A stretch of 64,000 nucleotides of DNA, taken from NCBI GenBank assembly GCA_965212085.1, contig OZ243042.1, positions 1,550,001-1,614,000 of the forward strand, in the 5' to 3' direction. Positions 48,034 to 56,864 of this stretch are shown in pieces. Position numbers and translations under genes: made by a program. Numbering within the stretch: position 1 is the first letter of the stretch; every line of letters starts with the position of its first letter. The notes under the pieces were generated by a model, which saw only the letters and a list, made by a program, of their open reading frames with translations, was not told where the DNA came from and did no database searches. The DNA comes from JAHRAW01 sp965212085 (GTDB lineage: Bacteria > Pseudomonadota > Gammaproteobacteria > Arenicellales > Poriferihabitantaceae).

Positions 48034-48173
48034 TGTTGCCAAAAGTGCTACACTGCCCCGGCGCGACCGGCGGCGGCATTGACACGGTTGGCCGCGGTTT
48101 TCATAATAAACGCCGGGCGCGCATTGTCCGTTGCCCGGTTTGCAAACTCAATCACCAAAGCGAGGAATCAAAA

Positions 48174-49202
48174 ATGAAACCAGAAAAGTATTTGGCTTCG
48201 GCGGCAACCATGCTGGCGGCCATGACCCTGTCCGCCAACGCCGCCTACGCGGTTTGCGCCACCGATGCGTTGCCGGCCACCGCGCAAGGCCCGAACGGCT
48301 ACCCGGAGCGGGCCTTGACCATGATCGTGCCTTACGGCCCGGCCGGCGGTTCCGGGCAGGTGGCGCAGGCCATGGCCCAGGCGGTAACCGGGCTGACCGG
48401 CGTCGCCATCAACCGCGACCACAAGCCCGGCGGGTCCGGCACCGTGGGGATGACCGCTTATATGGCGGCACCGGCGGACGGCTACACGGTGCTTGAGCAC
48501 ATAGACGACGCTTCCAGCGCCCACGCGCTGGATTCCACGCGCCCGAACCCGGCGGTGGATCTGATTCCGCTGGTGACTTCCCAGATCACCTTCAGCCAGA
48601 TTTATATTCGCGCCAAAGAAGACCGGTTCAGCGACTGGGATTCTTTCGTCCGCTGGGTCAAAGCCCGGGACGGCAAGGCGACCATCGCCAACGTTTCCAA
48701 GGAAGGTTCCATGGAGCGCGTGTCTATGAAATTCATCACCGACGCGACCGGCATGAAAATCCAGCAGATCTCCTTTGACAAGGGCGCCCCGCGCTATGGC
48801 GCCCTCGCCGGCGGCCAGGTTGACGCCTTGTTTGAACAGCCGGGGGACGTGCGGAAATTTCTCGACTCCGGCACCTTCAAGCCAATCCTGACGCTGCTCA
48901 AGGAGTCGCCGGCGGCGTTCGCCGGGGTGCCGAGCCTGAGCGACGCGGGGCTGGACTTTGAGCCGCTGTTCCGCTTCCGTGGTTTCTTCGTGCACAAGGA
49001 CGCGCCGGCCAAGCGCGTCGCCTGGTTGCAGTGGGCGTTCCAGAAAGCCTTCTGCGAACAGAGCTACCAGGACTACAACGAACGAAAATACATGCGCCTC
49101 ATCGAAAGCTTCCGGGACACCGAAGGCACCCGGAAACTGATCACCAACACCATCGCCCAGTACCGCGGCGTGTACAAGCAAATGGGGCTTGATGTTAAAT
49201 AA
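48174..49202 (+). CDS. Tripartite tricarboxylate transporter substrate-binding protein (TctC/Bug family)
   Basis: A 342-residue periplasmic receptor. The signal peptide (MKPEKYLASAATMLAAMTLS) is cleaved near residue 26 (ANAAYA). The mature start YPERALTMIVPYGPAGGSGQ and the block HKPGGSGTVGMTAYMAAPADGY are the family signature. These receptors bind carboxylates and, in some bacteria, sulfonates. The start at 48174 gives the signal peptide; AGCGAGGA lies 8-15 bases upstream. It heads tctCBA and is divergent from the dehydrogenase/ligase pair. Confidence 0.92.
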   Translation: MKPEKYLASAATMLAAMTLSANAAYAVCATDALPATAQGPNGYPERALTMIVPYGPAGGSGQVAQAMAQAVTGLTGVAINRDHKPGGSGTVGMTAYMAAPADGYTVLEHIDDASSAHALDSTRPNPAVDLIPLVTSQITFSQIYIRAKEDRFSDWDSFVRWVKARDGKATIANVSKEGSMERVSMKFITDATGMKIQQISFDKGAPRYGALAGGQVDALFEQPGDVRKFLDSGTFKPILTLLKESPAAFAGVPSLSDAGLDFEPLFRFRGFFVHKDAPAKRVAWLQWAFQKAFCEQSYQDYNERKYMRLIESFRDTEGTRKLITNTIAQYRGVYKQMGLDVK

Positions 49203-49326
49203 GCGCGACGCCGGCGTTCGTTGAGCCCGCTGAGTTAACGCTCCACGGGAGGAAGCGGTATCGTGGCAGCGGCAGCGGGTTCCATTCGTTCATTCGTCCA
49301 TCCGGCGGTCACCATCGGCGCGCGTC

Positions 49327-50076
49327 ATGGGTAACCTGAAAACCGGGCACGTCGTCGAGGCGGCGTTGTGGCTGCTGCTGGTGGCCGCATTGTATGCCGG
49401 GTCGTTCGAGTTCGACCGCGAAATCGAGATCTATAAATTCGGTGCTTCGGCGTGGCCGCGGGTGATTCTGCTGCTGATTGCGGTGGCCGCCGTCGGGCAA
49501 CTGGCGTATCACTGGAAAGCGGGCGAGCGCGGCGCATCCGGTTTGTTGCGGGCGGCGTCGGACGACGGTGCCGGGAACGAGGCGGAGGCGCGGGATCGTT
49601 CCCGTTCCGGCGGCACTGGTACGCAGCGCCACGCCAACCTCAAGTGGTATCTGTGGACTTTTTTCCTGCTGGCATTGCCGTTCGCCTACATGATACTGCC
49701 GCAGTGGATAGCGTCGTGGTTTTCGCCGGCGGATAAAGCGGCGCTGCACGCCGTCAAACTCGGGTGCGCCGGTGTTTTGATTCTGCTGTACCTGATTACT
49801 GCGCGGGGTAATCCGGTGGGCGCCATGCTGGCCTTGCCGGTCTTTTTCGGCGCGTTGATGCAGGACATCGGGTTTTACGCCCTGGCACCGGTGTTCGCCG
49901 CCGGCGTGATGTGCCTGATGGGCGAGCGCCGGGCGGGCTGGATCGCGCTCATCACCGCCGTCATCACGGGACTGATGCTGATGCTTTTCGTCAGCATTTT
50001 GTACGTCGGGCTGCCGGCCGGAAACCTCAGCCCGTTCTACGAAATCGGCGCCGGCCTGGTCAACCTCCTGCAATAG
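49327..50076 (+). CDS. Tripartite tricarboxylate transporter small membrane subunit (TctB-like)
   Basis: A 249-residue membrane protein. Four to five hydrophobic segments are seen (LLLVAALYAGSF; VILLLIAVAAVGQLAY; FFLLALPFAYMIL; further GVLILLYLIT and ALITAVITGLMLMLF). It is longer than the usual ~150-residue TctB because of a hydrophilic loop (residues 60-100, GNEAEARDRSRSGGTG) and extra C-terminal helices. Position between tctC and tctA supports the call; sequence conservation in this subunit is weak. Confidence 0.8.
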   Translation: MGNLKTGHVVEAALWLLLVAALYAGSFEFDREIEIYKFGASAWPRVILLLIAVAAVGQLAYHWKAGERGASGLLRAASDDGAGNEAEARDRSRSGGTGTQRHANLKWYLWTFFLLALPFAYMILPQWIASWFSPADKAALHAVKLGCAGVLILLYLITARGNPVGAMLALPVFFGALMQDIGFYALAPVFAAGVMCLMGERRAGWIALITAVITGLMLMLFVSILYVGLPAGNLSPFYEIGAGLVNLLQ

Positions 50077-50100
50077 AAGCCGGGCCGGCGAGTCGCGCAA

Positions 50101-51603
50101 GTGGAAACAGTTCACAATTTCATCGGCGGCACGGTTGCGTTGTTCAGCGACCCCGCCGGCGTGTTTATTTTCTTCGGCGGGGTGATCGGCGGCATGCTGT
50201 TCGGCGCCATTCCCGGCGTCAGCATGCTCACCCTGGCGGCCATCCTGCTGCCGTTCACCGCGCACCTGTCGCCGGAACACGGCATCATGCTGTTCTCGGT
50301 GATTTACTGCACCGGGGTGTACGGCGGCGCCATCACGGCGATCCTGTTCAACATTCCCGGCGCGCCGGAAAACGCGCCGACCGCGTTTGACGGCTACCCG
50401 ATGACCCGCAAAGGCGAGGCCGGAAAAGCGGTCGGCGCGGCGGTGATGTGCTCGGCCATCGGCGGCACCATCTCGGCGGTGGTGATGATGGCGGCGGCCG
50501 CGCCGATTGCGGGCTGGGCGATTTCGGCGTTCGGCCCGCCGGAGATATTCGCGCTGGTGTTTTTCGGGCTGGCGGTCGCCTCCTCGGTGGGGGCGAAAAC
50601 CTTCTGGAAGGGCTGGCTGTCGATACTCGCCGGGCTGCTGGTGGCGGTGGTCGGCCAGGATCCCGTGGGCGGCATCGAGCGCTATGATTTCAACATGCCC
50701 TACCTGCTCGCCGGCATCCACTTCATCCCCACCATCCTCGGATTTTTCGCGGTCTCGGAGATTTTCATCCAGGCCGAGAAAAAAGCCGCGGGCGCCTACA
50801 AAGCGCCGAAGATGAGCGTGGACTTCCCGGCCCTGGGCGAGTTAATCGCGCATAAAATCGCCATCGTGCGCTCCATCGTCATCGGCTTTTTTTGCGGCAT
50901 CTTGCCGGGCATCGGCGCCACCCTGGCGGCCTTCATGGGCTACAACGAGGCGGTGCGCTGGTCGAAAACCCCCGAAGAGTTTGGGCGCGGCAAACTGGAA
51001 GGCGTGATCTCTTCGGAGACCGCCAACAACGCCGCCACCGGCGCGGCGATGATTCCGCTTCTGGCATTGGGATTGCCGGGCGGCGCTTTGACCGCGATGA
51101 TGGTCGGGGTGTTTCAGATGCACGACATGGAGCCTGGCCCGCTGGTGTTTCTGAACAGCGCCGATCTGGTGTGGGTGGTTTTCGCGGCGATGTTTTTCGC
51201 CAACCTGTCGATTTTGCTGATCGGTTACCTGGAAACCAGAACCATCATCAACCTGCTGCGGGTTCCGTTTCAGTTTCTGGCGCCGCTGATTCTGCTGCTG
51301 GCCACGGTCGGCGCCTACGCCGTGCGCGGGCTGAGCATTGACGTCATCGCCATGTTCGTCGCCGGCGTGGCGGGATTTTTTCTGCGCCGAAGCGGGTACT
51401 CGGTGGCGGGCATCGTGCTCGGCCTCATCCTCGGCAAAATCGGCGAGCAGACCTTCGCCCAGGCGATGCAGATGCTGCATTTTGAATGGAGCGGTTTTGT
51501 CAGCCGCCCAATCGCGCTGGGGCTGATCATCGCCGGTTTCCTGACCCTGCTGGTGAGCGCGTACCGCGCGTTTTTTCAAAAACCACCCGCCGACGGAGGG
51601 TAA
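50101..51603 (+). CDS. Tripartite tricarboxylate transporter large membrane subunit (TctA)
   Basis: A 500-residue, ten- to twelve-helix permease. The conserved GAIPGVSMLTLAAILLP and YGGAITAILFNIPGAPEN motifs and the repeat-half signature FFCGILPGIGATLAAFMGY are present. The start is GTG at 50101, 24 bases after tctB. The stop overlaps the ATG of the next gene (TAATG). It forms the secondary-transport pore driven by an ion gradient, fed by the TctC-type receptor. Confidence 0.94.
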   Translation: METVHNFIGGTVALFSDPAGVFIFFGGVIGGMLFGAIPGVSMLTLAAILLPFTAHLSPEHGIMLFSVIYCTGVYGGAITAILFNIPGAPENAPTAFDGYPMTRKGEAGKAVGAAVMCSAIGGTISAVVMMAAAAPIAGWAISAFGPPEIFALVFFGLAVASSVGAKTFWKGWLSILAGLLVAVVGQDPVGGIERYDFNMPYLLAGIHFIPTILGFFAVSEIFIQAEKKAAGAYKAPKMSVDFPALGELIAHKIAIVRSIVIGFFCGILPGIGATLAAFMGYNEAVRWSKTPEEFGRGKLEGVISSETANNAATGAAMIPLLALGLPGGALTAMMVGVFQMHDMEPGPLVFLNSADLVWVVFAAMFFANLSILLIGYLETRTIINLLRVPFQFLAPLILLLATVGAYAVRGLSIDVIAMFVAGVAGFFLRRSGYSVAGIVLGLILGKIGEQTFAQAMQMLHFEWSGFVSRPIALGLIIAGFLTLLVSAYRAFFQKPPADGG

Positions 51604-52883
51604 TGATTATGTTTAACCCCACGCTGCAGGGCGAGATTCGCGAGCGATTCCACCACGTGGACCGCTGCCCCTACCAGGGCCCGCGCATATTTTTTGAAAA
51701 CGCCGGGGGGTCGTTGACCCTGAAATCGGTGGTTGAGGTCAACACCCGGCTGTCGGCGATTCCCGACAATCAGGGCCGGGACAACCCGGCGTCGGCGGAG
51801 ATGGTGCGCCTCATCCGGCAAGGCCGGGAGGATATGCTGGCCTTCCTCGGCGCCGGCGAGGGGCTGGTGTTCGTCGGCGAAAGCGGCACCGAATGTTTGT
51901 TCCGCGTAATCCGCGCGGCGGTTCTCAAGGCCGCGGCCACGGAAAACGGACGCCGGGGTCAAGTGCTGGGCAGCACCCTGGAGCACCCGGCCACCGCCAG
52001 CGCCGCCCGGCAATGGGCGGCGCGGGCCGGGCTGGAATACCTCGCCATTCCCCACGACCCGCGCACCGGCACCGTCGGCGTGGAGGCGTACCGGCAACGG
52101 GTTACCGCCGGCACCCGGGTGGCCACCGTCATCCAGACCAGCCCGGTCACCGGCATGTCGGTGGACGTCGCCGCCGTCAGCGAAGCGATTCGAGCGGCGG
52201 CGCCGGACTGCTTTATCGTGATTGACGGCATCCAGCACGCCCCCCACGGCGGCGTGGACGTTGACCGCTACCATGCCGACGCCTACGCGATCTCCGGCTA
52301 CAAAGTTTTTTCCCGGCACAACTACGGATTCGCCTGGGTCTCCCCGCGGCTCAGCGCCGCGCCCCACGACCGCCTGGAGGGAACCGCCGAAGATTTCTGG
52401 GAACTGGGCACCCGAGACGCCGCCGCTTACGCCACGTTCAGCGAAGTAGTGAACTACCTCGACTGGCTGGGCGCGCGATTTACCGGCGCCGGGGAGGGGG
52501 AGCGCCGGGCGCGCATAACCGCCGCCGGGCGGGCCATCGCCGCCCATGAAAAACACTTGGTGGAGGCGATGCTGAACGGCGCCGGTGAGCAAAGAGGTCT
52601 GGCCGCCATGCCGGAAGTTTTGGTGATCGGCGGCAGCGACAACCCCAAAAGGGAAGGGCTGGTGTCGCTGGCGGTGGAGGGCGTGCCGTCGGCGCAGGTG
52701 GTGAGCCGGCTAAGCGATCACGGCGTGCGCGTCCACATCCGCAAGAACGATTATTTTTCGGCGAACATCCTCAACCCGCTGGATTTGGAAACCTGCGTGC
52801 GGGTGTCGTTGTGTCATTACAATACGGTGGATGAGGTGAAACAGTTTCTCAAAGCGATGGAGTCAATCGTCCGCCGGACTTGA
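51603..52883 (+). CDS. Class V aminotransferase / cysteine desulfurase-like PLP enzyme
   Basis: A 426-residue PLP-dependent enzyme of fold type I. IFFENAGGSLTLKSVVE is the family opening, GSTLEHPATASAA contains the PLP-stacking His, VIDGIQHAPHGGVDV has the PLP Asp, and Lys234 in ISGYKVFSRHNYG is the likely Schiff-base lysine. The group includes desulfurases, C-S lyases and epimerases; the reaction here cannot be told. Coupled to the TctCBA genes by the TAATG overlap, so it probably acts on the imported compound. Confidence 0.85.
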   Translation: MIMFNPTLQGEIRERFHHVDRCPYQGPRIFFENAGGSLTLKSVVEVNTRLSAIPDNQGRDNPASAEMVRLIRQGREDMLAFLGAGEGLVFVGESGTECLFRVIRAAVLKAAATENGRRGQVLGSTLEHPATASAARQWAARAGLEYLAIPHDPRTGTVGVEAYRQRVTAGTRVATVIQTSPVTGMSVDVAAVSEAIRAAAPDCFIVIDGIQHAPHGGVDVDRYHADAYAISGYKVFSRHNYGFAWVSPRLSAAPHDRLEGTAEDFWELGTRDAAAYATFSEVVNYLDWLGARFTGAGEGERRARITAAGRAIAAHEKHLVEAMLNGAGEQRGLAAMPEVLVIGGSDNPKREGLVSLAVEGVPSAQVVSRLSDHGVRVHIRKNDYFSANILNPLDLETCVRVSLCHYNTVDEVKQFLKAMESIVRRT

Positions 52884-52895
52884 CTCGGAAATTCG

Positions 52896-54059
52896 TTACG
52901 GTAATTTCAACACCCGGCAAAAAGTAGCGAAAGGTAGCACCCGAATGCCGTCAACGAGGTAGTCTCTAGCGCCCAAATGAACCTGGTAGAACACCGGGAT
53001 TTTGCTTCGCTCCCGGAAATACCGTATCGCCGGATTCACGGTTTTCTCGCCCGACTTACATTCCACCGCAAACAACGGCTTTTTGCCCCGCAACACGACA
53101 AAATCCACTTCCCGCCGGTCGGTATCGCGGATAAAGGCCAGCGTCATCGCGTGTCCTTCCGTATCCTCAACGTAGTGGCAGTATTTGAGCAACTGACACG
53201 CCACAAGATTTTCAAATCGCGCCCCGCCTTCGGGAACCTGCGACCAGTCCCACAGGTAAAGTTTCTGTTCCTTTTTGACCGTCCGAATCTTTGGCGAACC
53301 AAATGGGGGCACCCGAAAGCAGACGTACATATATTCGAGAATTTTTACCCAGCGTTCCGCCGTCTCATGGGCCACGCCAAGATCCTCGCGCAGGTTTTTG
53401 ATGGAAAGCGGGGAGCCCACCCGCTCGGGCAACGCTTCCACCAGCAATTCCAGCAACCCGATGGCGCGGATATTTTCGAGGTCGCGCACGTCTTCGTAAA
53501 TTACTCTGGACAACCGTTCCCGCTGCCACCGCCGCCAGACTCTGGTGTTATGGGAAATCAACGGTTCCGGAAAGCCGCCGAACTTCAGCAACGCTTGCAC
53601 GTCGTTTTGGTTTGGAGTGCGGTTCATCTCGCGCAATGAAAACGGGTGCAGCCGGTAATAGTGATACCGCCCCTGAAGCGAATCGCCGCTCTTGCGATAA
53701 TAATCAAGCCGTGCCGAACCGGTGACCAAAAACGACGTTTGGCGGCGGTTGGCGTCATAAAATCCCTTCACGAGGTTTCGCCACCCCGGGTATTTGTGAA
53801 TTTCATCCAGCACCACCAATTTTTCCCCGCCGGGAAGTTCGCCCCGCAACAGTTGTGGCCGAACCGAGGCATCATCCCAGTTGAGATAGCCGGGATGCCG
53901 CGCGCTCTTCGTGTTCAGCAACGAAAGCGCGAGCGTGGTTTTGCCGACCTGCCTCGGCCCTCCGACGAACACCATTTTTTGCCGAAGGTCGGAGCGCACG
54001 GGGGCGGTTACATAGCGGTTTGGGGGTTTGTGAGGTTTATGAGCCATTTTCGGTTCCAT
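52896..54059 (-). CDS. P-loop ATPase with C-terminal DUF4143-type domain
   Basis: A 387-residue protein. Walker A GGPRQVGKTT at 33-42, Walker B LVVLDEIHK at 81-89, sensor-like LVTGSARLDYY, then a winged-helix region and a C-terminal nuclease-like domain (REVDFVVLRGKKPLFAVECKSG, an (E/D)...ExK arrangement). Such proteins are common, patchily distributed accessory ATPases of uncertain role. The first ATG (54059) abuts a 32-bp repeat and lacks a ribosome-binding site; Met5 at 54047 has GGAA 6 bases upstream and may be the real start. Confidence 0.87.
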   Translation of the reverse strand: MEPKMAHKPHKPPNRYVTAPVRSDLRQKMVFVGGPRQVGKTTLALSLLNTKSARHPGYLNWDDASVRPQLLRGELPGGEKLVVLDEIHKYPGWRNLVKGFYDANRRQTSFLVTGSARLDYYRKSGDSLQGRYHYYRLHPFSLREMNRTPNQNDVQALLKFGGFPEPLISHNTRVWRRWQRERLSRVIYEDVRDLENIRAIGLLELLVEALPERVGSPLSIKNLREDLGVAHETAERWVKILEYMYVCFRVPPFGSPKIRTVKKEQKLYLWDWSQVPEGGARFENLVACQLLKYCHYVEDTEGHAMTLAFIRDTDRREVDFVVLRGKKPLFAVECKSGEKTVNPAIRYFRERSKIPVFYQVHLGARDYLVDGIRVLPFATFCRVLKLP

Positions 54060-54155
54060 GAGTAAAGTTATATTAACTCTATTTTACTCATGAGTAAAGT
54101 CAGATTAACTCTATTTTACTCACGAGTAAAGTCAGATTAACTCTATTTTACTCAC
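54060..54155 (-). repeat. Three tandem 32-bp units in the leader of the DUF4143 ATPase gene
   Basis: Units at 54124-54155, 54092-54123 and 54060-54091 (minus strand) abut without spacers. The first two are identical; the third differs at four positions. Each begins with GTG or ATG and opens an identical mini-frame encoding Met-Ser-Lys-Ile-Glu-Leu-Ile and a stop. Unit junctions form TTTACTCRTGAGTAAA palindromes 32 bp apart (three helical turns), and each unit is flanked by GAGTAAA and TTTACTC. The DNA is far richer in A/T than its surroundings. The array ends exactly at the ATPase ATG. Confidence 0.9.
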
Positions 54156-54234
54156 GCGTGAAACCGGCTGATTGGAGCGCGCGGCGGCAAGCCCGCCAAT
54201 TCCGGATTCCACGAAGCCACCGGCGGCGAAACCC

Positions 54235-55452
54235 TCAGCCGGGTTGCGCGGATAATCGCGGCAGGGGTTTTTCGTTGATGGGCAGGTGGATGACGGCGGC
54301 GATGATTCCGGCGATGATGCCGGCCCACCACATGCCGTCGTAGGCGCCGGTTTGATCATACAACCGCCCGCCCAGCCACACGCCGAGGAAGCTGCCGACC
54401 TGGTGGCTGAAGAAGACGATGCCGAACAGGGTGGCCATGTAGCGAACCCCGAACACCTGCACGACGATGCCGGTGGTCAGCGGCACCGTGGACAGCCACA
54501 GGATGCCCATGGCGCCGGCGAACAGGTAGATATTGAGTTCGGTTTTCGGCGCCGCCAGCAGCAGAAAAATGCACACCGCGCGGATCAGGTAGATGCCGCT
54601 GAGACTGTATTTTTTGCTCCAGCGTTGCCCGGCCACGCCGGACAGGAACGAGCCGATGATGTTCATCAGGCCGATCAGGGCGATGGAATACGCGCCGACC
54701 GCCGGGTCCAGCCCGATGTCGCGCACGTAGGCCGGAAAATGCACGGTGATGAAGGCGACGTGGAAACCGCACACAAAAAAGCCGACCGTGAGCAGCACGA
54801 AGCCGCGGTGGGTGACCGCTTCGCTCAGCGCTTCGCCCATGGTCTGCCGGCTGGGCGCGTCCCCGGAGCCGGACGGATCGCCGGGCAGCAGCAGCGCCAG
54901 CGGAATCATCACCAGCGTTGACGCGGCGAGTATCAGCAGGGTTGCGCTCCAGCCGTAGGCGGCGATGAAGCCCTGGCTGATGGGCGAAAATAATACCTGC
55001 CCCAGCGACCCCGCCGCGGTTCCAAGCCCCAGTATGACCGAGCGTTGGTCCGCGCCGACCACTTTGGCCATGGCCGCCAGGGCGATGGAAAACGAGGCGA
55101 AGGCGATTCCGGTTCCGGTCAGGATGCCGCCGCTCAGGTGCAACGCCAGGCCGCTCTCGGCGAGGGTCATGCCCCAGATTCCGATGCAGTACAGGAGCGC
55201 CCCGATGATGATCACCCGCACCGGGCCGACGCGGTCGGCCATGGCGCCGGCGAACGGCAGCGCCATGCCCCACAGGAGATTCTGCAGCGCCATCGCCAGG
55301 GCGAAGGTTTCCCGCGGCCAGTCCCGCGCCACGGTCATGGGTTCGAGAAACAGGCCGAAAGCCGAGCGGATGCCAAAGCCGACGCAGGAGATTACGCAGC
55401 CGGCGATGAGGACGATCAGTACGCCTCGCCGGTTGAGGGGTGGGCGGCTCAT
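54235..55452 (-). CDS. MFS transporter (MCT/OFA-like)
   Basis: A 405-residue, twelve-helix transporter. Helix 1-2 region GFGIRSAFGLFLEPMTVARDWPR, loop 2-3 GAMADRVGPVRVI and the later IIGSFLSGVAGQRWSKK fit the monocarboxylate/oxalate-formate antiporter-like branch. The start at 55452 puts a short basic tail (MSRPPLNRRG) before helix 1; longer frames upstream run into the next gene. Substrate unknown, perhaps a carboxylate. Confidence 0.87.
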   Translation of the reverse strand: MSRPPLNRRGVLIVLIAGCVISCVGFGIRSAFGLFLEPMTVARDWPRETFALAMALQNLLWGMALPFAGAMADRVGPVRVIIIGALLYCIGIWGMTLAESGLALHLSGGILTGTGIAFASFSIALAAMAKVVGADQRSVILGLGTAAGSLGQVLFSPISQGFIAAYGWSATLLILAASTLVMIPLALLLPGDPSGSGDAPSRQTMGEALSEAVTHRGFVLLTVGFFVCGFHVAFITVHFPAYVRDIGLDPAVGAYSIALIGLMNIIGSFLSGVAGQRWSKKYSLSGIYLIRAVCIFLLLAAPKTELNIYLFAGAMGILWLSTVPLTTGIVVQVFGVRYMATLFGIVFFSHQVGSFLGVWLGGRLYDQTGAYDGMWWAGIIAGIIAAVIHLPINEKPLPRLSAQPG

Positions 55453-55463
55453 TCGGGAATTGG

Positions 55464-55967
55464 TCAGGTTCGCCGGTATCGTTTGCGCGGATTTTTGTTC
55501 ATATATTCCAGTACGCCCAGCGTCATCCTGCAATCTCCCAATGCCCGGTGCGCTTCCTTGACGGGCACGCCACAAGTGCGCGCGGCTGCGGCGAGTTTAT
55601 GCCACTTCGTTCCGCCGGAATAGCGGGTGAACTCGAGCATTACGCAGGAGGCGTTGCACCTGCCTGGCCGCAAGCCATGCACCGCCGCCGTTTGTTGCAA
55701 CAACCGCAGATCATATTGGGCGTTGTAAATGTGCACTTTTTGTTTTTTTATGAGTTGCGTGAATTGTTCGTGCAACTCCGCCCAATGCGGCGCGCCGGCA
55801 ACCATTTCATCGGTGATGCCATGAATTTCCCTTGCGCCCATGGAAATGGGTATGGTGGGCTTCACCAGGGTATCCAGCAACACTTCGCCGTTGCCGTTGA
55901 TGATTGCGATTTCGCAGATTTCAGCGTCACCGCCGAGCCCGGTGGTTTCAGTGTCCAGTACAATCAT
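55464..55967 (-). CDS. DnaQ-like 3'-5' exonuclease (DEDDh)
   Basis: A 167-residue exonuclease domain. ExoI is VLDTETTGL (Asp5, Glu7), ExoII is HIYNAQYDLRLL with an Asp, and ExoIII is HRALGDCRMT with the His and Asp of the DEDDh group. It is the size of a stand-alone nuclease rather than a full epsilon subunit with a polymerase-binding tail. The start at 55967 gives the MIVLDTETTG opening; a longer frame upstream is not protein-like. It lies 11 bases before the MFS gene on the same strand. Confidence 0.85.
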   Translation of the reverse strand: MIVLDTETTGLGGDAEICEIAIINGNGEVLLDTLVKPTIPISMGAREIHGITDEMVAGAPHWAELHEQFTQLIKKQKVHIYNAQYDLRLLQQTAAVHGLRPGRCNASCVMLEFTRYSGGTKWHKLAAAARTCGVPVKEAHRALGDCRMTLGVLEYMNKNPRKRYRRT

Positions 55968-55998
55968 TTTGCATCCCCCAGATAAAAAAACAGCGTGA

Positions 55999-56775
55999 TT
56001 ATTTATGCTTCCACTTCGGCTTGCGCTTCTCCACAAAAGCCGCCATCCCCTCTTTCTGATCTTCGCTCGCGAACAGCGAATGGAACTGCCGGCGTTCAAA
56101 CAGCAGCCCTTCGGAGAGGCCGGTTTCGTGGGCGCGGTTGACCGACTCCTTGCAGATCATCAACGCCGGCAGGGATTTGGAGGCGATGACGCCGGCGGTT
56201 TTCATGGTCTCTTCCATGAGTTTATCCGCCTCCACGACTCGCGCCACCAAACCGGCGCGTTCGGCTTCTTCGGCGTCCATCATCCGCCCCGACAGGCACA
56301 ACTCCATGGCCTTGGACTTGCCCACCGCGCGTATCAGCCGCTGGGTGCCGCCGGCGCCGGGGATGATGCCGAGGTTGATCTCCGGCTGGCCGAAGCGCGC
56401 GCTGTCGGCGGCGATGATGAAGTCGCACATCATCGCCAACTCGCAGCCGCCGCCGAGGGCATAACCGGCCACCGCGGCGATCACCGGCTTGCGGCAGCGG
56501 GTTACGTCCTCCCAGTTTTCGGTGATGAAGTTTTGTTTGTACACTTCCATATAAGTCTTGTCCTTCATCTCGGAAATGTCGGCGCCGGCGGCGAAGGACT
56601 TCTCGTTGCCGGTAATCACCATAGCGCCGATGGCCTCGTCCCGCTCAAACCCCCGCAGCGCGCGGCCCAGTTCGATCATCATTTCCGAACACAGGGCGTT
56701 CAACGCTTTGGGGCGGTTGAGGGTGATGAGACCCACCTGGCCGCGAGTTTCAACGATTATGTGTGCGTAAGACAT
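55999..56775 (-). CDS. Enoyl-CoA hydratase/isomerase family protein
   Basis: A 258-residue crotonase-fold enzyme. The oxyanion segment SFAAGADISEM and the two catalytic glutamates, Glu112 in GGGCELAMMCD and Glu132 in QPEINLGIIPGAGGTQRL, are spaced by 20 as in short-chain enoyl-CoA hydratase. It should hydrate trans-2-enoyl-CoA in beta-oxidation. The start at 56775 gives the usual MSYAHIIVE opening; an in-frame extension upstream would cross the prpE promoter region. Confidence 0.92.
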   Translation of the reverse strand: MSYAHIIVETRGQVGLITLNRPKALNALCSEMMIELGRALRGFERDEAIGAMVITGNEKSFAAGADISEMKDKTYMEVYKQNFITENWEDVTRCRKPVIAAVAGYALGGGCELAMMCDFIIAADSARFGQPEINLGIIPGAGGTQRLIRAVGKSKAMELCLSGRMMDAEEAERAGLVARVVEADKLMEETMKTAGVIASKSLPALMICKESVNRAHETGLSEGLLFERRQFHSLFASEDQKEGMAAFVEKRKPKWKHK

Positions 56776-56844
56776 TTGCGGTATCCAAAATTGGTTGATT
56801 TGCATTACTATTGTGGTATTGCGGTATTGCGTATTGCCGGTCAG

Positions 56845-56850
56845 TATAAT
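56845..56850 (+). promoter_or_regulatory. Consensus -10 (TATAAT) for prpE, next to an 8-bp repeat
   Basis: A perfect TATAAT lies only 15 bases before the first ATG of the 13-bp repeats, so the leader would be extremely short. Just upstream, GGTATTGC is repeated (56815-56822, 56823-56830, then GTATTGCC at 56831-56838) and occupies the place of the spacer and -35, so changes in copy number would alter promoter geometry. Confidence 0.55.
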
Positions 56851-56864
56851 CCGCAAGCCGGCGC

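Noticed and set aside
54060..54155. 32-bp direct repeats as a CRISPR array
   Set aside because: The three units abut with no spacers between them, and no cas gene is near.
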